A stretch of DNA of 64,000 bases from Mimachlamys varia (Eukaryota > Mollusca > Bivalvia > Pectinida > Pectinidae): the NCBI GenBank assembly GCA_947623455.1, contig OX392527.1:14194001-14258000 (forward strand). The letters are read 5' to 3'. A model generated the notes under the pieces. That model saw only the letters and a program-made list of their open reading frames with translations, searched no databases and was not told where the DNA came from. The position numbers and the translations under genes are program-made. Positions 1 to 12,859 of the stretch are shown one piece after another (position 1 is the first letter of the stretch; each line of letters begins with the position of its first letter).

Positions 1-573
1 TACTTTATAGTTACGGAGGTCTTAAATGTTTGTACGGCACGGTTTGATGATATCTGGCTCTTCCCGTGTTTACGTGTTTGCAAACCACAATACGGTGACA
101 GGTCCCAGCATTCGCCGATGTAGGTTGTCCGGACCAGCTAGACTCAGCGGAGAAGGTTCTGAAAGCCAGACATAGCCGTGACCTGGGTCTATATGGACAG
201 GTCAAACTTTATCATCTGTTCATGAATCAGTAGACAAGTCCTAGACAATGGTCATTACGTTTCGTCAAAGACGAAGGCACGGTCATCCGCGACCAAACAA
301 TAATTTCATCAACCCAAATCAAACGAAATCATAAAAGCCACTTTTGACTAGGGCATGTTCTACATGTCTTTGGCGCCATCCCGACATTGCCAGCTAGAAT
401 GTTGATGTGTAGGCCGGGGGGCATTTCATTGTTACCAGCAAACAGCCCGAATTTTCAAAGAAAGTGAAAGACATGGGCTTAAATCAAATATATAGTTATT
501 TTGTTAAAAATCATCTTGTTTATCATTTTCATGCTATAGTATTCACATTTCTGTATTGCTGAGACATGTAACA
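1..573. other. unique spacer, no gene recognised
   Basis: Non-repetitive sequence leading into the first minisatellite. Short open stretches exist on both strands near 11-205, but none resembles a family I know and none has convincing splice or start context. The last 100 bases are A+T-rich. It could hold part of an exon, but nothing visible supports that. Confidence 0.6.
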
Positions 574-1815
574 TGGTACAGGTGGACTGTTTGGTGGTGG
601 GTACAGGTAGACTGTTTGGTGGTAGGTACAGGTAGACTGTTTGGTGGTGGATACACGTGGACTGTTTGGTGATGGGTACAGGTGGACTGTTTGGTGGTGG
701 ATACACGTGGACTGTTTGGTGATGGGTACAGGTGGACTGTTTGGTGGTGGGTACAGGTGGACTGTATGGTAGTGGGTACAGGTAGACTGTTTGGTTGTGG
801 GTACATGTGGACTGTTTGGTGGTAGGTACAGGTGGACTGTTTTGTTGTGGGTACAGGTGGACTGTTTGGTGATGGGTACAGGTGGATTGTTTGGTGGTGG
901 GTACAGGTGGACTGTTTGGTGGTGGATACACGTGGACTGTTTGGTGGTGGGTACAGGTGGACTGTTTGGTGGTGGGTACAGGTGGACTGTTTGGTGGTGG
1001 GTACAGGTGGACTGTTTGGTGGTGGGAACAGGGAGACTGTTTGGTGGTGGGAACAGTTGGACTGTTTGGTGGTGGGTACAGGTAGACTGTTTGGTGGTGG
1101 ATACACGTGGACTGTTTGGTGGTGGGTACAGGTGGACTGTTTGGTGGTGGGTACAGGTGGACTGTTTGGTGGTGGATACACGTGGACTGTTTGGTGATTG
1201 GTACAGGTAGACTGTTTGGTGATTGGTACAGGTAGACTGTTTGGTGGTGGATACAGTGGACTGTTTGGTTGTGGGTACAGGGAGACTGTTTGGTGGTGGG
1301 TACAGTTGGACTGTTTGGTTGTGGGTACAGATGGACTGTTTGGTGGTGGGTACAGGTGGACTGTTTGGTGGTGGGTACATGTGGACTGTTTGGTGGTGGG
1401 TACAGATGGACTGTTTGGTGGTGGGTACAGGTGGACTGTTTGGTTGTGGGTATAGGTGGACTGTTTGGTGGTGGGTACATGTGGACTGTTTGGTGGTGGG
1501 TATAGGTGGACTGTTTGGTTGTGGGTATAGGTGGACTGTTTGGTGGTGGGTACATGTGGACTGTTTGGTGCTGGGTACAGATGGACTGTTTGGTGGTGGG
1601 TACAGGTGGACTGTTTGGTGGTGGGTATAGGTGGACTGTTTAATGGTAGGTACATTTGGACTGTTTGGTGGTTGTACACGTGGACTGTTAGGTGATGGGT
1701 ACAGTGGACTGTTTGGTGGTGGGTACAGGTGGACTGTTAGGTGATGGGTACAGTGGACTGTTTGGTGGTGGCAAGATGGACTGTTTGATGCTGGGTACAT
1801 GTGGACTGTTTGGTA
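574..1815. repeat. 25-bp minisatellite, about 50 copies
   Basis: Tandem units of 25 bp with the plus-strand core gtggactgtttggtggtggg followed by tacag. Common variants are gtggatacac, gatgggtacag, ttgtgggtac and a 24-bp unit at about 1253. The unit contains no stop codon on the minus strand, and 25 is not a multiple of three. All three minus frames therefore stay open for about 360-420 codons and encode the same 25-residue Pro/Thr/His/Gln cycle in rotated form. The plus strand gives Trp/Gly/Val-rich frames. This is expected of the unit and is not evidence of a protein. The unit is rich in GG doublets on the plus strand. Confidence 0.95.
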
Positions 1816-2369
1816 CTATAAAGAAACGTTGCTTTGACAGATGTTGACATTACACAAATAATATACTACAGTTGTATCTAGTACCTACATGTAATATATT
1901 CTTTAATATTGACATTGTGACACATTCTTTAATGTATCATGACATTACACAACTTAGATACCTGGCTCATGTACAACGAACTATGATCTCTTTATTTGCA
2001 ATTATTATAAAAATCATTATAACAGCACAAAATTGAACATAGTTATTTTTTTATGATCAGTTTGATGAATGAACGTTTGAAAATTACTGTCAAACAAATT
2101 ATTGAACAGTTCGTCCGTGGTTTAGGGGTTCATTCACACTAGACCACATGTCATGAGACATAACTATTATTTACACATGTACATGTCTACATTTGGTTTT
2201 GTCACCTCAGTTTATGACTGTTTGATGACCGAGGAGCGTGAAGAAAGGACATGTGACGAACCAATCACACTGATCACGCCATTGACGAGTTACGATGATT
2301 ATAGGATGCTGACAATAACGCATTCCAGATTCATTATGTACCAACGACAAAGACTGGCAATATAACGTA
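1816..2369. other. A+T-rich unique spacer
   Basis: Single-copy-looking sequence between two arrays. Around 1890-1960 a short phrase (attctttaat followed by a gacatt element) occurs twice, a small local duplication. A 70-codon open stretch at 2153-2365 has no recognisable domain and ends at the edge of the next array. No gene is called. Confidence 0.6.
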
Positions 2370-5300
2370 CTGGGCTAGATATCATTACGGAGGAACAAAG
2401 TAACAAGGCTTGGCTAGATATCATTACGGAGGAACAAAGTAACAAGGCTTGGCTAGATATCATTACGGGGGAACAAAGTAACAAGGCTGGGCTAGATATC
2501 ATTATGGGGGAAGAAAGTAACAATGAGGGCTAGATATCATTACGGAGGAACAAAGTAACAAGGCTGGGCTAGATATCATTACGGGGGAACAAAGTAACAA
2601 GGAGGGCTAGATATCATTACGGGGGAACGAAGTAACAAGGCTGGGCTAGATATCATTACGGGGGAGCAAAGTAATAAGGAGGGCTAGATATCATTACGGG
2701 GAACAAAGTAACAAGGAGGGCTAGATATCATTATGGAGGAACAAAGTAACAAGGAGGGCTAGATATCATTACGGAGGAACAAAGTAACAAGGAGGGCTAG
2801 ATATCATTACGGGGGAACAAAGTAACAAGGAGGGCTAGATATCATTACGGGAAACAAAGTAACAAGGAGGGCTAGATATCATTACGGGGGAACAAAGTAA
2901 CAAGGAGGGCTAGATATCATTACGGAGGAACAAAGTAACAAGGCTGGGCTAGATATCATTACGGAGGAACAAAGTAACAAGGCTGGGCTAGATATCATTA
3001 CGGGGGAACAAAGTAACAAGGCTGGGCTAGATATCATTACGGGGGAACAAAGTAACAAGGCTGGGCTAGATATCATTATGGGGGAAGAAAGTAACAATGA
3101 GGGCTAGATATCATTACGGGGGAACAAAGTAATAAGGAGGGCTAGATATCATTACGGGGGAACAAAGTAACAAGGAGGGCTAGATATCATTACGGGGGAA
3201 CAAAGTAACAAGGCTGGGCTAGACATCATTACGGGGGAACAAAGTAACAAGGCTGGACTAGATACTGTATCATTACGGAGGAACAAAGTAACAAGGCTGG
3301 GCTAGATATCATTACGGGGAACAAAGTAACAAGGAGGGCTAGATATCATTATGGAGGAACAAAGTAACAAGGCTTGGCTAGATATCATTATGGAGGAACA
3401 AAGTAACAAGGAGGGCTATATATCATTACGGATGAACAAAGTAACAAGGCTGGGCTAGATATCATTACGGGGGAACAAAGTAACAATGAGGGCTAGATAT
3501 CATTACGGAGGAACAAAGTAACTAGTAGGGATAGATATCATTATGGAGGAACAAAGTAACAAGGCTGGGCTAGATATCATTACGGGGGAACAAAGTAACA
3601 AGGCTGGGCTAGATATCATTACGGGGGAACAAAGTAACAAGGCTGGGCTAAATATCATTATGGAGGAACAAAGTTACAAAGCTGGGCTAGATATCATTAG
3701 GGGGGAACAAAGTAACAAGGCTGGACTAGATATCATTATGGGGGAACAAAGTAACAAGGCTGGGCTAGATATCATTATGGGGGAACAAAGTAACAAGGCT
3801 GGGCTAGATATCATTACGGGGGAACAAAGTAACAAGGCTTGGCTAGATATCATTACGGGGAAACAAAGTAACAAGGCTGGGCTAGATATCATTACGGACG
3901 AACAAAGTAACAAGGCTTGGCTAGATATCATTACGGGGGAACAAAGTAACAAGGAGGGCTAGATATCATAACGGGGGAACAAAGTAACAAGGCTGGGCTA
4001 GATATCATTACGGGGGAACAAAGTAACAAGACTGGGCTAGATATCATTATGGAGGAACAAAGTAACACGGAGGGGCTAGATATCATTACGGGGGAACAAA
4101 GCAACAAGGCTGGGCTAGATATCATTACGGGGGAACAAAGTAACAAGACTGGGCTAGATATCATTACGGGGGAATAAAGTAACAAGGCTGGGCTAGATAT
4201 CATTACGGGGGAACAAAGTAACAAGGAGGGCTAGATATCATTACGGGGGAACAAAGTAACAAGGCTGGGCTAGATATCATTACGGAGGAACAAAGTAACA
4301 AGGCTGGGCTAGATATCATTACGGAGGAACAAAGTAACAAGGCTGGGCTAGATATCATTAAGGAGGAACAAAGTAACAAGGCTGGGCTAGATATCATAAC
4401 GGGGGAACAAAGTAACAAGGCTGGGCTAGATATCATTAAGGAGGAACAAAGTAACAAGACTGGGCTAGATATCATTACGGGGGAACAAAGTAACAAGGCT
4501 GTGCTAGATATCATTATGGGGGAAGAAAGTAACAATGAGGGCTAGATATCATTACGGGGGAACAAAGTAATAAGGAGGGCTAGATATCATTACGGGGGAA
4601 CAAAGTAACAAGGAGGGCTAGATATCATTACGGAGGAACAAAGTAACAAGGCTGGGCTAGATATCATTACGGGGGAACAAAGTAACAAGGAGGGCTAGAT
4701 ATCATTACGGGGGAACAAAGTTACAAGGCTGGACTAGATATCATTACGGAGGAACAAAGTAACAAGGCTGGGCTAGATATCATTATGGAGGAACAAAGTA
4801 ACAAGGCTGGGCTAGATATCATTACGGGGGAACAAAGTAACAAGGCTGGGCTAGATATCATTGCGGAGGAACAAAGTAACAAGGCTGGGCTAGATATCAT
4901 TACGGAGGAACAAAGTAACAAGGCTGGGCTAGATATCATTACGGGGAACAAAGTAACAAGGAGGGCTAGATATCATTATGGAGGAACAAAGTAACAAGGC
5001 TTGGCTAGATATCATTATGGAGGAACAAAGTAACAAGGAGGGCTATATATCATTACGGAGGAACAAAGTAACAAGGCTGGGCTAGATATCATTACGGGGG
5101 AACAAAGTAACAAGGAGGGCTAGATATCATTACGGAGGAACAAAGTAACTAGTAGGGATAGATATCATTATGGAGGAACAAAGTAACAAGGCTGGGCTAG
5201 ATATCATTACGGGGGAACAAAGTAACAAGGCTGGGCTAGATATCATTACGGGGGAACAAAGTAACAAGGCTGGGCTAAATATCATTATGGAGGAACAAAG

Positions 5301-8300
5301 TTACAAGGCTGGGCTAGATATCATTAGGGGGGAACAAAGTAACAAGGCTGGGCTAGATATCATTATGGGGGAACAAAGTAACAAGGCTGGGCTAGATATC
5401 ATTATGGGGGAACAAAGTAACAAGGCTGGGCTAGATATCATTACGGGGGAACAAAGTAACAAGGCTGGGCTAGATATCATTACGGGGAAACAAAGTAACA
5501 AGGCTGGGCTAGATATCATTACGGACGAACAAAGTAACAAGGCTGGGCTAGATATCATTACGGGGGAACAAAGTAACAAGGAGGGCTAGATATCATAACG
5601 GGGGATCAAAGTAACAAGGCTGGGCTAGATATCATTACGGGGGAACAAAGTAACAAGACTGGGCTAGATATCATTATGGAGGAACAAAGTAACACGGAGG
5701 GCTAGATATCATTACGGGGGAACAAAGTAACAAGGCTGGGCTAGATATCATTAAGGAGGAACAAAGTAACAAGGAGGGCTAGATATCATTATGGAGGAAC
5801 AAAGTAACAAGGCTGGGCTAGATATCATTACGGGGGAACAAAGTAACAAGGCTGGGCTAGATATCATTACGGGGGAACAAAGTAACAAGGAGGGCTAGAT
5901 ATCATTACGGGGGAACAAAGTAACAAGGCTGGGCTAGATATCATTACGGAGGAACAAAGTAACAAGGCTGGGCTAGATATCATTACGGAGGAACAAAATA
6001 ACAAGGCTGGGCTAGATATCATTAAGGAGGAACAAAGTAACAAGGCTGGGCTAGATATCATTACGGGGGAACAAAGTAACAAGGCTGGGCTAGATATCAT
6101 TAAGGAGGAACAAAGTAACAAGACTGGGCTAGATATCATTACGGGGGAACAAAGTAACAAGGAGGGCTAGATATCATTACGGAGGAACAAAGTAACAAGG
6201 AGGGCTAGATATCATAACGGAGGAACAAAGTAACAAGGCTGGGCTAGATATCATTATGGAGGAACAAAGTAACAAGGCTGGGCTAGATATCATTACGGGG
6301 GAACAAAGTAACAAGGCTGGGCTAAATATCATTATGGAGGAACAAAGTTACAAAGCTGGGCTAGATATCATTATGGAGGAACAAAGTAACAAGGCTTGGC
6401 TAGATATCATTATGGGGGAACAAAGTTACAAGGCTGGGCTAGATATCATTACGGGGGAACAAAGTAACAAGGAGGGCTAGATATCATTACGGAGGAACAA
6501 AGTAACAAGGAGAGCTAGATATCATTACGGGGGAACAATGTAACAAGGCTTGGCTAGATATCATTATGGGGGAACAAAGTAACAAGGCTGGGCTAGATAT
6601 CATTACGGGGGAACAAAGTAACAAGGCTTGGCTAAATATCATTATGGGGAAACAAAGTAACAAGGCTGGGCTAGATATCATTACGGACGAACAAGGTAAC
6701 AAGGCTTGGCTAGATATCATTACGGAGGAACAAAGTAACAAGGAGGGCTAGATATCATTACGGGGCAACAAAGTAACAAGGAGGGCTAGATATCATTACG
6801 GGGGAACAAAGTAACAAGGAGGGCTAGATATCATTACGGAGGAACAAAGTAACAAGGCTGGGCTAGATATCATTACGGGGAACAAAGTAACAAAGAGGGC
6901 TAGATATCATTACGGGGGAACAAAGTAACAAGGAGGGCTAGATATCATTACGGGGAACAAAGTAACAAGGAGGGATATATATCATTACGGGGGAACAAAG
7001 TAACAAGGCTGGGCTAGATATCATTATGGAGGAACAAAGTAACAAGGCTGGGCTAGATATCATTACGGGGGAACAAAAGAACAAGGAGGGCTAGATATCA
7101 TTACGGGGAACAAAGTAACAAGGAGGGATAGATATCATTACGGAGGAGCAAAGTAACAAGGCTGAGCTAGATATCATTACGGGGGAACAAAGTAACAAGG
7201 CTGGGCTAGATATCATTACGGGGGAACAAAGTAACAAGGAGGGCTAGATATCATTACGGGGGAACAAAGTAACAAGGCTGGGCTAGATATCATTACGGGG
7301 GAACAAAGTAACAAGGCTGGGCTAGATATCATTACGGAGGAACAAAGTAACAAGGCTGGGCTAGATATCATTACGGAGGAACAAAGTAACAAGGCTGGGC
7401 TAGATATCATTACGGAGGAACAAAGTAACAAGGCTGGGCTAGATATCATTACGGGGGAACAAAGTAACAAGGCTGGGCTAGATATCATTACGGGGAAACA
7501 AAGTAACAAGGCTGGGCTAGATATCATTACGGAGGAACAAAGTGACAAGGCTGGGCTAGATATCATTACGGAGGAACAAAGTAACAAGGAGGGCTAGATA
7601 TCATTATGGAGGAACAAAGTAACAAGGCTGGGATAGATATCATTACGGGGGAACAAAGTAACAAGGCTGGGCTAGATATCATTACGGAGGAACAAAGTAA
7701 CAAGGCTTGGCTAGATATCATTATGGAGGAACAAAGTAACAAGGCTGGGCTAGATATCATTACGGGGGAACAAAGTAACAAGGCTGGGCTAGATATCATT
7801 ATGGAGGAACAAAGTAACAAGGCAGGGCTAGATATCATTACGGAGGAACAAAGTAACAAGGCTGGGCTAGACATCATTATGGAGGAACAAAGTAACAAGG
7901 CTGGGCTAGATATCATTACGGGGGAACAAAGTAACAAGGCTGGGCTAGATATCATTACGGGGGAACAAAGTAACAAGGCTGGGCTAGATATCATTATGGA
8001 GGAACAAAGTAACAAAGCTGGGCTAGATTTCATTACGGGGGAACAAAGTAACAAGGCTGGGCTAGATATCATTACGGGGGAACAAAGTAACAAGGCTGGG
8101 CTAGATATCATTACGGGGGAACAAAGTAACAAGGCTGGGCTAGATATCATTACGGAGGAACAAAGTAACAAGGCTGGGCTAGATATCATTACGGGGAAAC
8201 AAAGTAACAAGGAGGGCTAGATATCATTACGGGGGAACAAAGTAACAAGGAGGGCTATATATCATTACGGAGGAACAAAGTAACAAGGCTGGGCTAGATA

Positions 8301-8948
8301 TCATTACGGGGGAACAAAGTAACAAGGCTGGGCTAGATATCATTACGAGGGAACAAAGTAACAAGGAGGGCTAGATATCATTACGGGGGAACAAAGTAAC
8401 AAGGAGGGCTAGATATCATTACGGGGGAACAAAGTAACAAGGCTGGGCTAGATATCATTACGGAGGAACAAAGTGACAAGGCTGGGCTAGATATCATTAC
8501 GGGGGAACAAAGTAACAAGGCTTGGCTAGATATCATTACAGGGGAACAAAGTAACAAGGCTGGGCTAGATATCATTATGGAGGAACAAAGTAACAAGGAG
8601 GGCTAGATATCATTACGGGGGAACAAAGTAACAAGGAGGGCAAGATATCATTACGGGGGAACAAAGTAACAAGGAGGGCTAGATATCATTACGGAGGAAC
8701 AAAGTAACAAGGCTGGGCTAGAGATCATTACGGGGAACAAAGTAACAAGGAGGGCTAGATATCATTACGGGGGAACAAAGTAACAAGGCTGTGCTAAATA
8801 TCATTACGGAGGAACAAAGTGACAAGGCTGGGGCTAGATATCATTACGGAGGAACAAAGTAACAAGGCTGGGCTAGATATCATTACGGAGGAACAAAGTA
8901 ACAAGGAGGGCTAGATATCATTATGGGGGAACAAAGTAACAAGGAAGG
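2370..8948. repeat. 39/38-bp minisatellite, about 170 copies
   Basis: Tandem units with core ctagatatcattacggggg, then aacaaagtaacaaggctggg. Two length classes differ at the junction: aaggctgggctag gives 39 bp and aaggagggctag gives 38 bp. Runs of 39-bp units keep a 13-codon frame open on both strands (GEQSNKAGLDIIT on plus; a Leu/Ser/Met-rich cycle on minus). Each 38-bp unit shifts the frame and ends it, so open stretches rarely exceed 200 codons. Nearly every unit carries an EcoRV site (gatatc). A frequent variant is attatgg in place of attacgg, a CpG-to-TpG change that also creates the in-frame ATGs. Confidence 0.95.
3280..6160. repeat. duplicated 1.6-kb block within the 39-bp array
   Basis: The pattern of unit variants at about 3280-4160 recurs at about 4907-5790, offset 1,627 bp. 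It includes the rare phrases gaactagtagggatag (duplicated as taactagtagggatag near 5146), catcattagggggg and gggctaaatatc. The next stretch, about 4203-4535, recurs at 5867-6160 with an offset of about 1,664 bp. This is a block of roughly 32-43 units copied as a whole, as expected from unequal crossing over. Confidence 0.8.
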
Positions 8949-9760
8949 TATATTTAACAGTGAAGTAAGGCGATGTATAAAAACAGTTGCTACTTTCGTA
9001 TTAGCGACACATGTAGGTGACGACAGACACCCAGACTAACGATTATGCTGCGACTGATAGAAACAAAAACAATTTAATCCCCTTTCCCCGGACAACTCAG
9101 AATGGCATCATGGATGAATCCCCAAGAGAATGTGCTCCGAGACACAAAAACTGTGGAGTCCCCGGGGCGCCATGACTAGGATGGATTGACCCTATTTTAT
9201 ATCCACCAATAACGTTTTGGGACTTACTTTACTTGATCGGTTCTACTGCTCTAGACAATAATGCTTATTTTGCACGTCTAGTGTTTTTATAGGACACTTG
9301 AGAATGGTGGCCATGGTGATAATTTTGTCAGCTTCACAGTTATTTTAATTCCTGGACCCCTCCAAAACGAGATACACAATCCCAGTGGTTTGTTTCCATA
9401 GCTACAGGGTGACGATTAAACGGTTTGTTCATATTTAGAATGTCACGTCAGCGAGTCGGGCATTGTTAACCAAGTGTGACGTACACGACTCGGGTCATAC
9501 ATGTATACCTACCCTGCGAATGCTCCAAATAGAATGGAGCATCATGATGACACCGAAAACAGAATGCTTTGTAATTTGTACAACAGACGTTTTATGGCTT
9601 AAATCGCTGTGAAGTGATTAAAACAAAGAACGACAGATACACTATCGCTATGGCTGAATACAAAAAGATACACAAGATGGATTATCTGATACGATTGACG
9701 TCTTTATTTCATTGCTTAATTATCAATTAATTCATTAATTATTCATTAAATAATTATTTT
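8949..9760. other. unique spacer between the two largest left-hand arrays
   Basis: About 0.8 kb of non-repetitive DNA with no recognised gene. It contains two TGACGT-type motifs close together (cacgtcag near 9444 and gtgacgtac near 9477) and another near 9696 (ttgacgtc). It ends in an A+T-rich stretch with many TAAT cores (about 9712-9755). These could be regulatory, but short motifs like these also arise by chance. Confidence 0.5.
9520..9542. other. short perfect inverted repeat
   Basis: Arms atgctcca (9520-9527) and tggagcat (9535-9542) are perfect reverse complements around a 7-base loop. It is not followed by a T run and lies in eukaryotic DNA, so it is not called a terminator. It may be chance. 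Confidence 0.5.
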
Positions 9761-12700
9761 GTGTGAGTGGAAGGGTAGTGTTTGTGGTATTTGTTTGAGT
9801 GGAGGGGTTTACGGTGTGTGTGTGTGTGTGTTTGTGGTGTTTGTTTGAGTGGAGGGGGTTGTGTTCGTGGTATTTGTGTGAGTTGAAGAGTTGTGTTTGT
9901 GGTGTTTGTTATAGTGGAGAGGTTGTGTTTGTGGTGTTTGTGTGAGTGGAGGGGGTTGTGTTTGTATTTGTGTTAGTGGATGGGAATGTGTTCGTGGTGT
10001 TTGTGTGAGTGGAGGGGGTTGTGTTTGTATTATTCGTTTGACTGGAGGGGTTGTGTTTATGGTATTTCTGTTAGTAGAGGGGATGTGTTTGTGGTGTTTG
10101 TTTGAGTGGAGAGGGTTGTGTTTGTGGTGTTTGTTTGAGTGGACGGGGTTGTGTTTGTATTATTCGTTTGACTGGAGGGGTTGTGTTTATGGTATTTCTG
10201 TTAGTAGAGGGGTTGTGTTTGTGATATTTGTTTGAGTGGAGGGGTTGTGTTTGTGGTATTTGTTTGAGTGGAGGGGTTGTGTTTGTGGTATTTGTGTTAG
10301 TGACGGGGGTTGTGTTTGTGGTATTGGTGTGAACGGAGGGGGTTGTGTTTGTGGTATTTGTTTGAGTGGAGGGGGTTGTGTTTGTGGTATTTGTGTTAGT
10401 GGAAGGGGTTGTGATTGTGGTATTTGTGTTAGTGGAGGGGTTGTGTTTGTGGTGTTTGTTTGAGTGGAGGGAGTTGTGTTCGTGGTGTTTGTTTGAGTGG
10501 AGGGAGTTGTGTTCGTGGTGTTTGTTTGAGTGGACGGGGTTGTGTTTGTATTGTTCGTTTGACTGGAGGGGTTGTGTTTATGGTATTTCTGTAAGTGGAG
10601 AGGGTTATGTTTGTGGTGTTTGTTTGAGTGGGGAGGGTTGTGTTTGTGATATTTGTTTGAGTGGAGGGGTTGTGTTTGTGGTATTTGGGTTAGTGACGGG
10701 GGTTGTGTTTGTGGTATTGGTGTGAGTGGAGGGGGTTGTGTTTGTGGTATTTGTTTGAGTGGAGGGGGTTGTGTTTGTGGTATTTGTGTTAGTGGAAGGG
10801 GTTGTGATTGTGGTATTTATGTTAGTGGAGGGGTTGTGTTTGTGGTGTTTGTTTGAGTGTAGGGGGTTGTGTTTGTGGTATTTGTGTGAGTGGAGGGGGT
10901 TGTGTTTGTGGTATTTGTTTGAGTGGAGGGGTTGTGTTTGTGGTGTTTGTTTGAGTGGAGGGGTTGTGTTTGTGGTATTTGTTTTAGTGGAGGGGGTTGT
11001 GTTTGTGGTGTTTGTTTTAGTGGAGGGGTTGTGTTTGTGGTATTTGTTTGAGTGGAGGGGGTTGTGTTTGTGGTATTTGTGTTAGTGGAGGGGTTGTGTT
11101 TGTGGTGTTTGTTTGATTGGAGGGGGTTGTGTTTGTGGTATTTGTGTGAGTGGAGGGGGTTGTGTTTGTGGTGTTTGTTTGAGTGGAGGGGTTGTGTTTG
11201 TGGTATTTGTTTGAGTGGAGGGGTTGTGTTTGTGGTATTTGTGTGAGTGGAGGGGGTTGTGTTTGTGGTGTTTGTTTGAGTGGAGGGGTTGTGTTTGTGG
11301 TATTTGTGTTAGTGGAAGGGGTTTTGATTGTGGTATTTGTGTTAGTGGAGGGGTTGTGTTTGTGGTGTTTGTTTGAGTGAAGGGGGTTGTGCTTGTGGTA
11401 TTTGTGTTAGTGGAAGGGGTTGTGATTGTGGTATTTGTGTTAGTGGAGGGGTTGTGTTTGTGGTGTTTGTTTGAGTGAAGGGGGTTGTGTTTGTGGTATT
11501 TGTGTGAGTGGAGGGGGTTGTGTTTGTGGTATTTGTGTGAGTGGGAGGTTGTGTTTGTGAGGTTTGTTAGAGTGGAGGGGTTGTGTTTGTGGTATTTGTT
11601 TTAGTGGAGGGAGTTGTGTTTGTGGTATTTGTTTTAGTGGAGGGGGTTGTGTTTGTGGTGTTTGTTTGAGTGGAAGGGTTGTGTTTGTGGTATTTGTCTG
11701 AGTGGAATGAGTTGTGTTTGTGGTATTTGTGTTAGTGACGGGGGTTGTGTTTGTGGTATTTGTGTGAGTGGAGGGGGTTGTGTTTGTGGTATTTGTTTGA
11801 GTGGAGGGAGTTGTGTTTGTGGTATTTGTGTTAGTGACGGGGGTTGTGTTTGTGGTATTTGTGTGAGTGGAGGGGGTTGTGTTTGTGGTATTTGTTTAAG
11901 TGGAGGGGGTTGTGTTTGTGGTATTTGTGTAAGTGGAGGGGGTTGTGTTTGTATTATTTGTGTGAGATGGAGGGGTTGTGTTTGTATTATTTGTGTGAGT
12001 GGAGGGGTTTGTGTTTGTATTATTTGTGTGAGTGGAGGGGGTTGTATTTGTAATATTGTGTGAGTGGAGGGGGTTGTGTTTGTGGTATTGTGTGAGTGGA
12101 GGGGATGTATTTGTATTATTTTGTGTGAGTGGAGGGGTTGTGTTTGTGCTAATTGTTTTAATGGAAGGGTTGTGTTTGTGGTATTTGTGTGAGTTGAAGG
12201 GTTGTGTTTGTAGTGTTTGTGTGAGTGGAGGGGTTGTGTTTGTATTTGTGTGAGTGGAGGGGGTTGTGTTTGTGGTATTGTGTGAGTGGAGGGGATGTAT
12301 TTGTATTATTTTGTGTGAGTGGAGGGGTTGTGTTTGTGCTAATTGTTTTAATGGAAGGGTTGTGTTTGTGGTATTTGTGTGAGTTGAAGGGTTGTGTTTG
12401 TAGTGTTTGTGTGAGTGGAAGGGGTTGTGTTTGTGGTATTTGTGTGAGTTGAAGGGTTGTGTTTGTGGTATTTCTTTTAGTGGAGGGGTTGTGTTTGTAT
12501 TAATCGTTTGAGTAGAGGAGGTTGTGTTTGTGGTATTTGTGTGAGTGGAGGGGGTTGTGTTAGTATTTTTGTGAGTTGAAGGATCGTGTTTGTGGTATTT
12601 GTGTGAATGGAGAGGATGTGTTTGTGGTATTTTTGTGAATGAAGGGGGTTGTGTTTGTGGTATTTGTGTGAATGGAAAGGATTGTGTTTAGGGTATTTTT

Positions 12701-12859
12701 GTTAGTGGAGGGGATGTGTTTGTATTATTTTGTGTTAGTGGCGGGGATGTGTTTGTATTATTTTGTTTGAGTGGAGGGGTTGTGTTTGTGATATTTGTGT
12801 GAGTTGAGGGTGTTGTGTTTGTGCTATTTCTGTTAGTGGAGGGGTTGTGTTTGTGGCAT

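Noticed and set aside
479..1800. Overlapping long open frames (360-420 codons) on the minus strand as a Pro-rich repeat protein gene
   Set aside because: All three frames are open with the same cycle because the 25-bp unit lacks stops. No start context, no flanking exons and no sign of selection on one frame.
2370..8948. Short repeats as a CRISPR array
   Set aside because: Units are contiguous with no unique spacers, variation is spread over the whole unit and the genome is eukaryotic.
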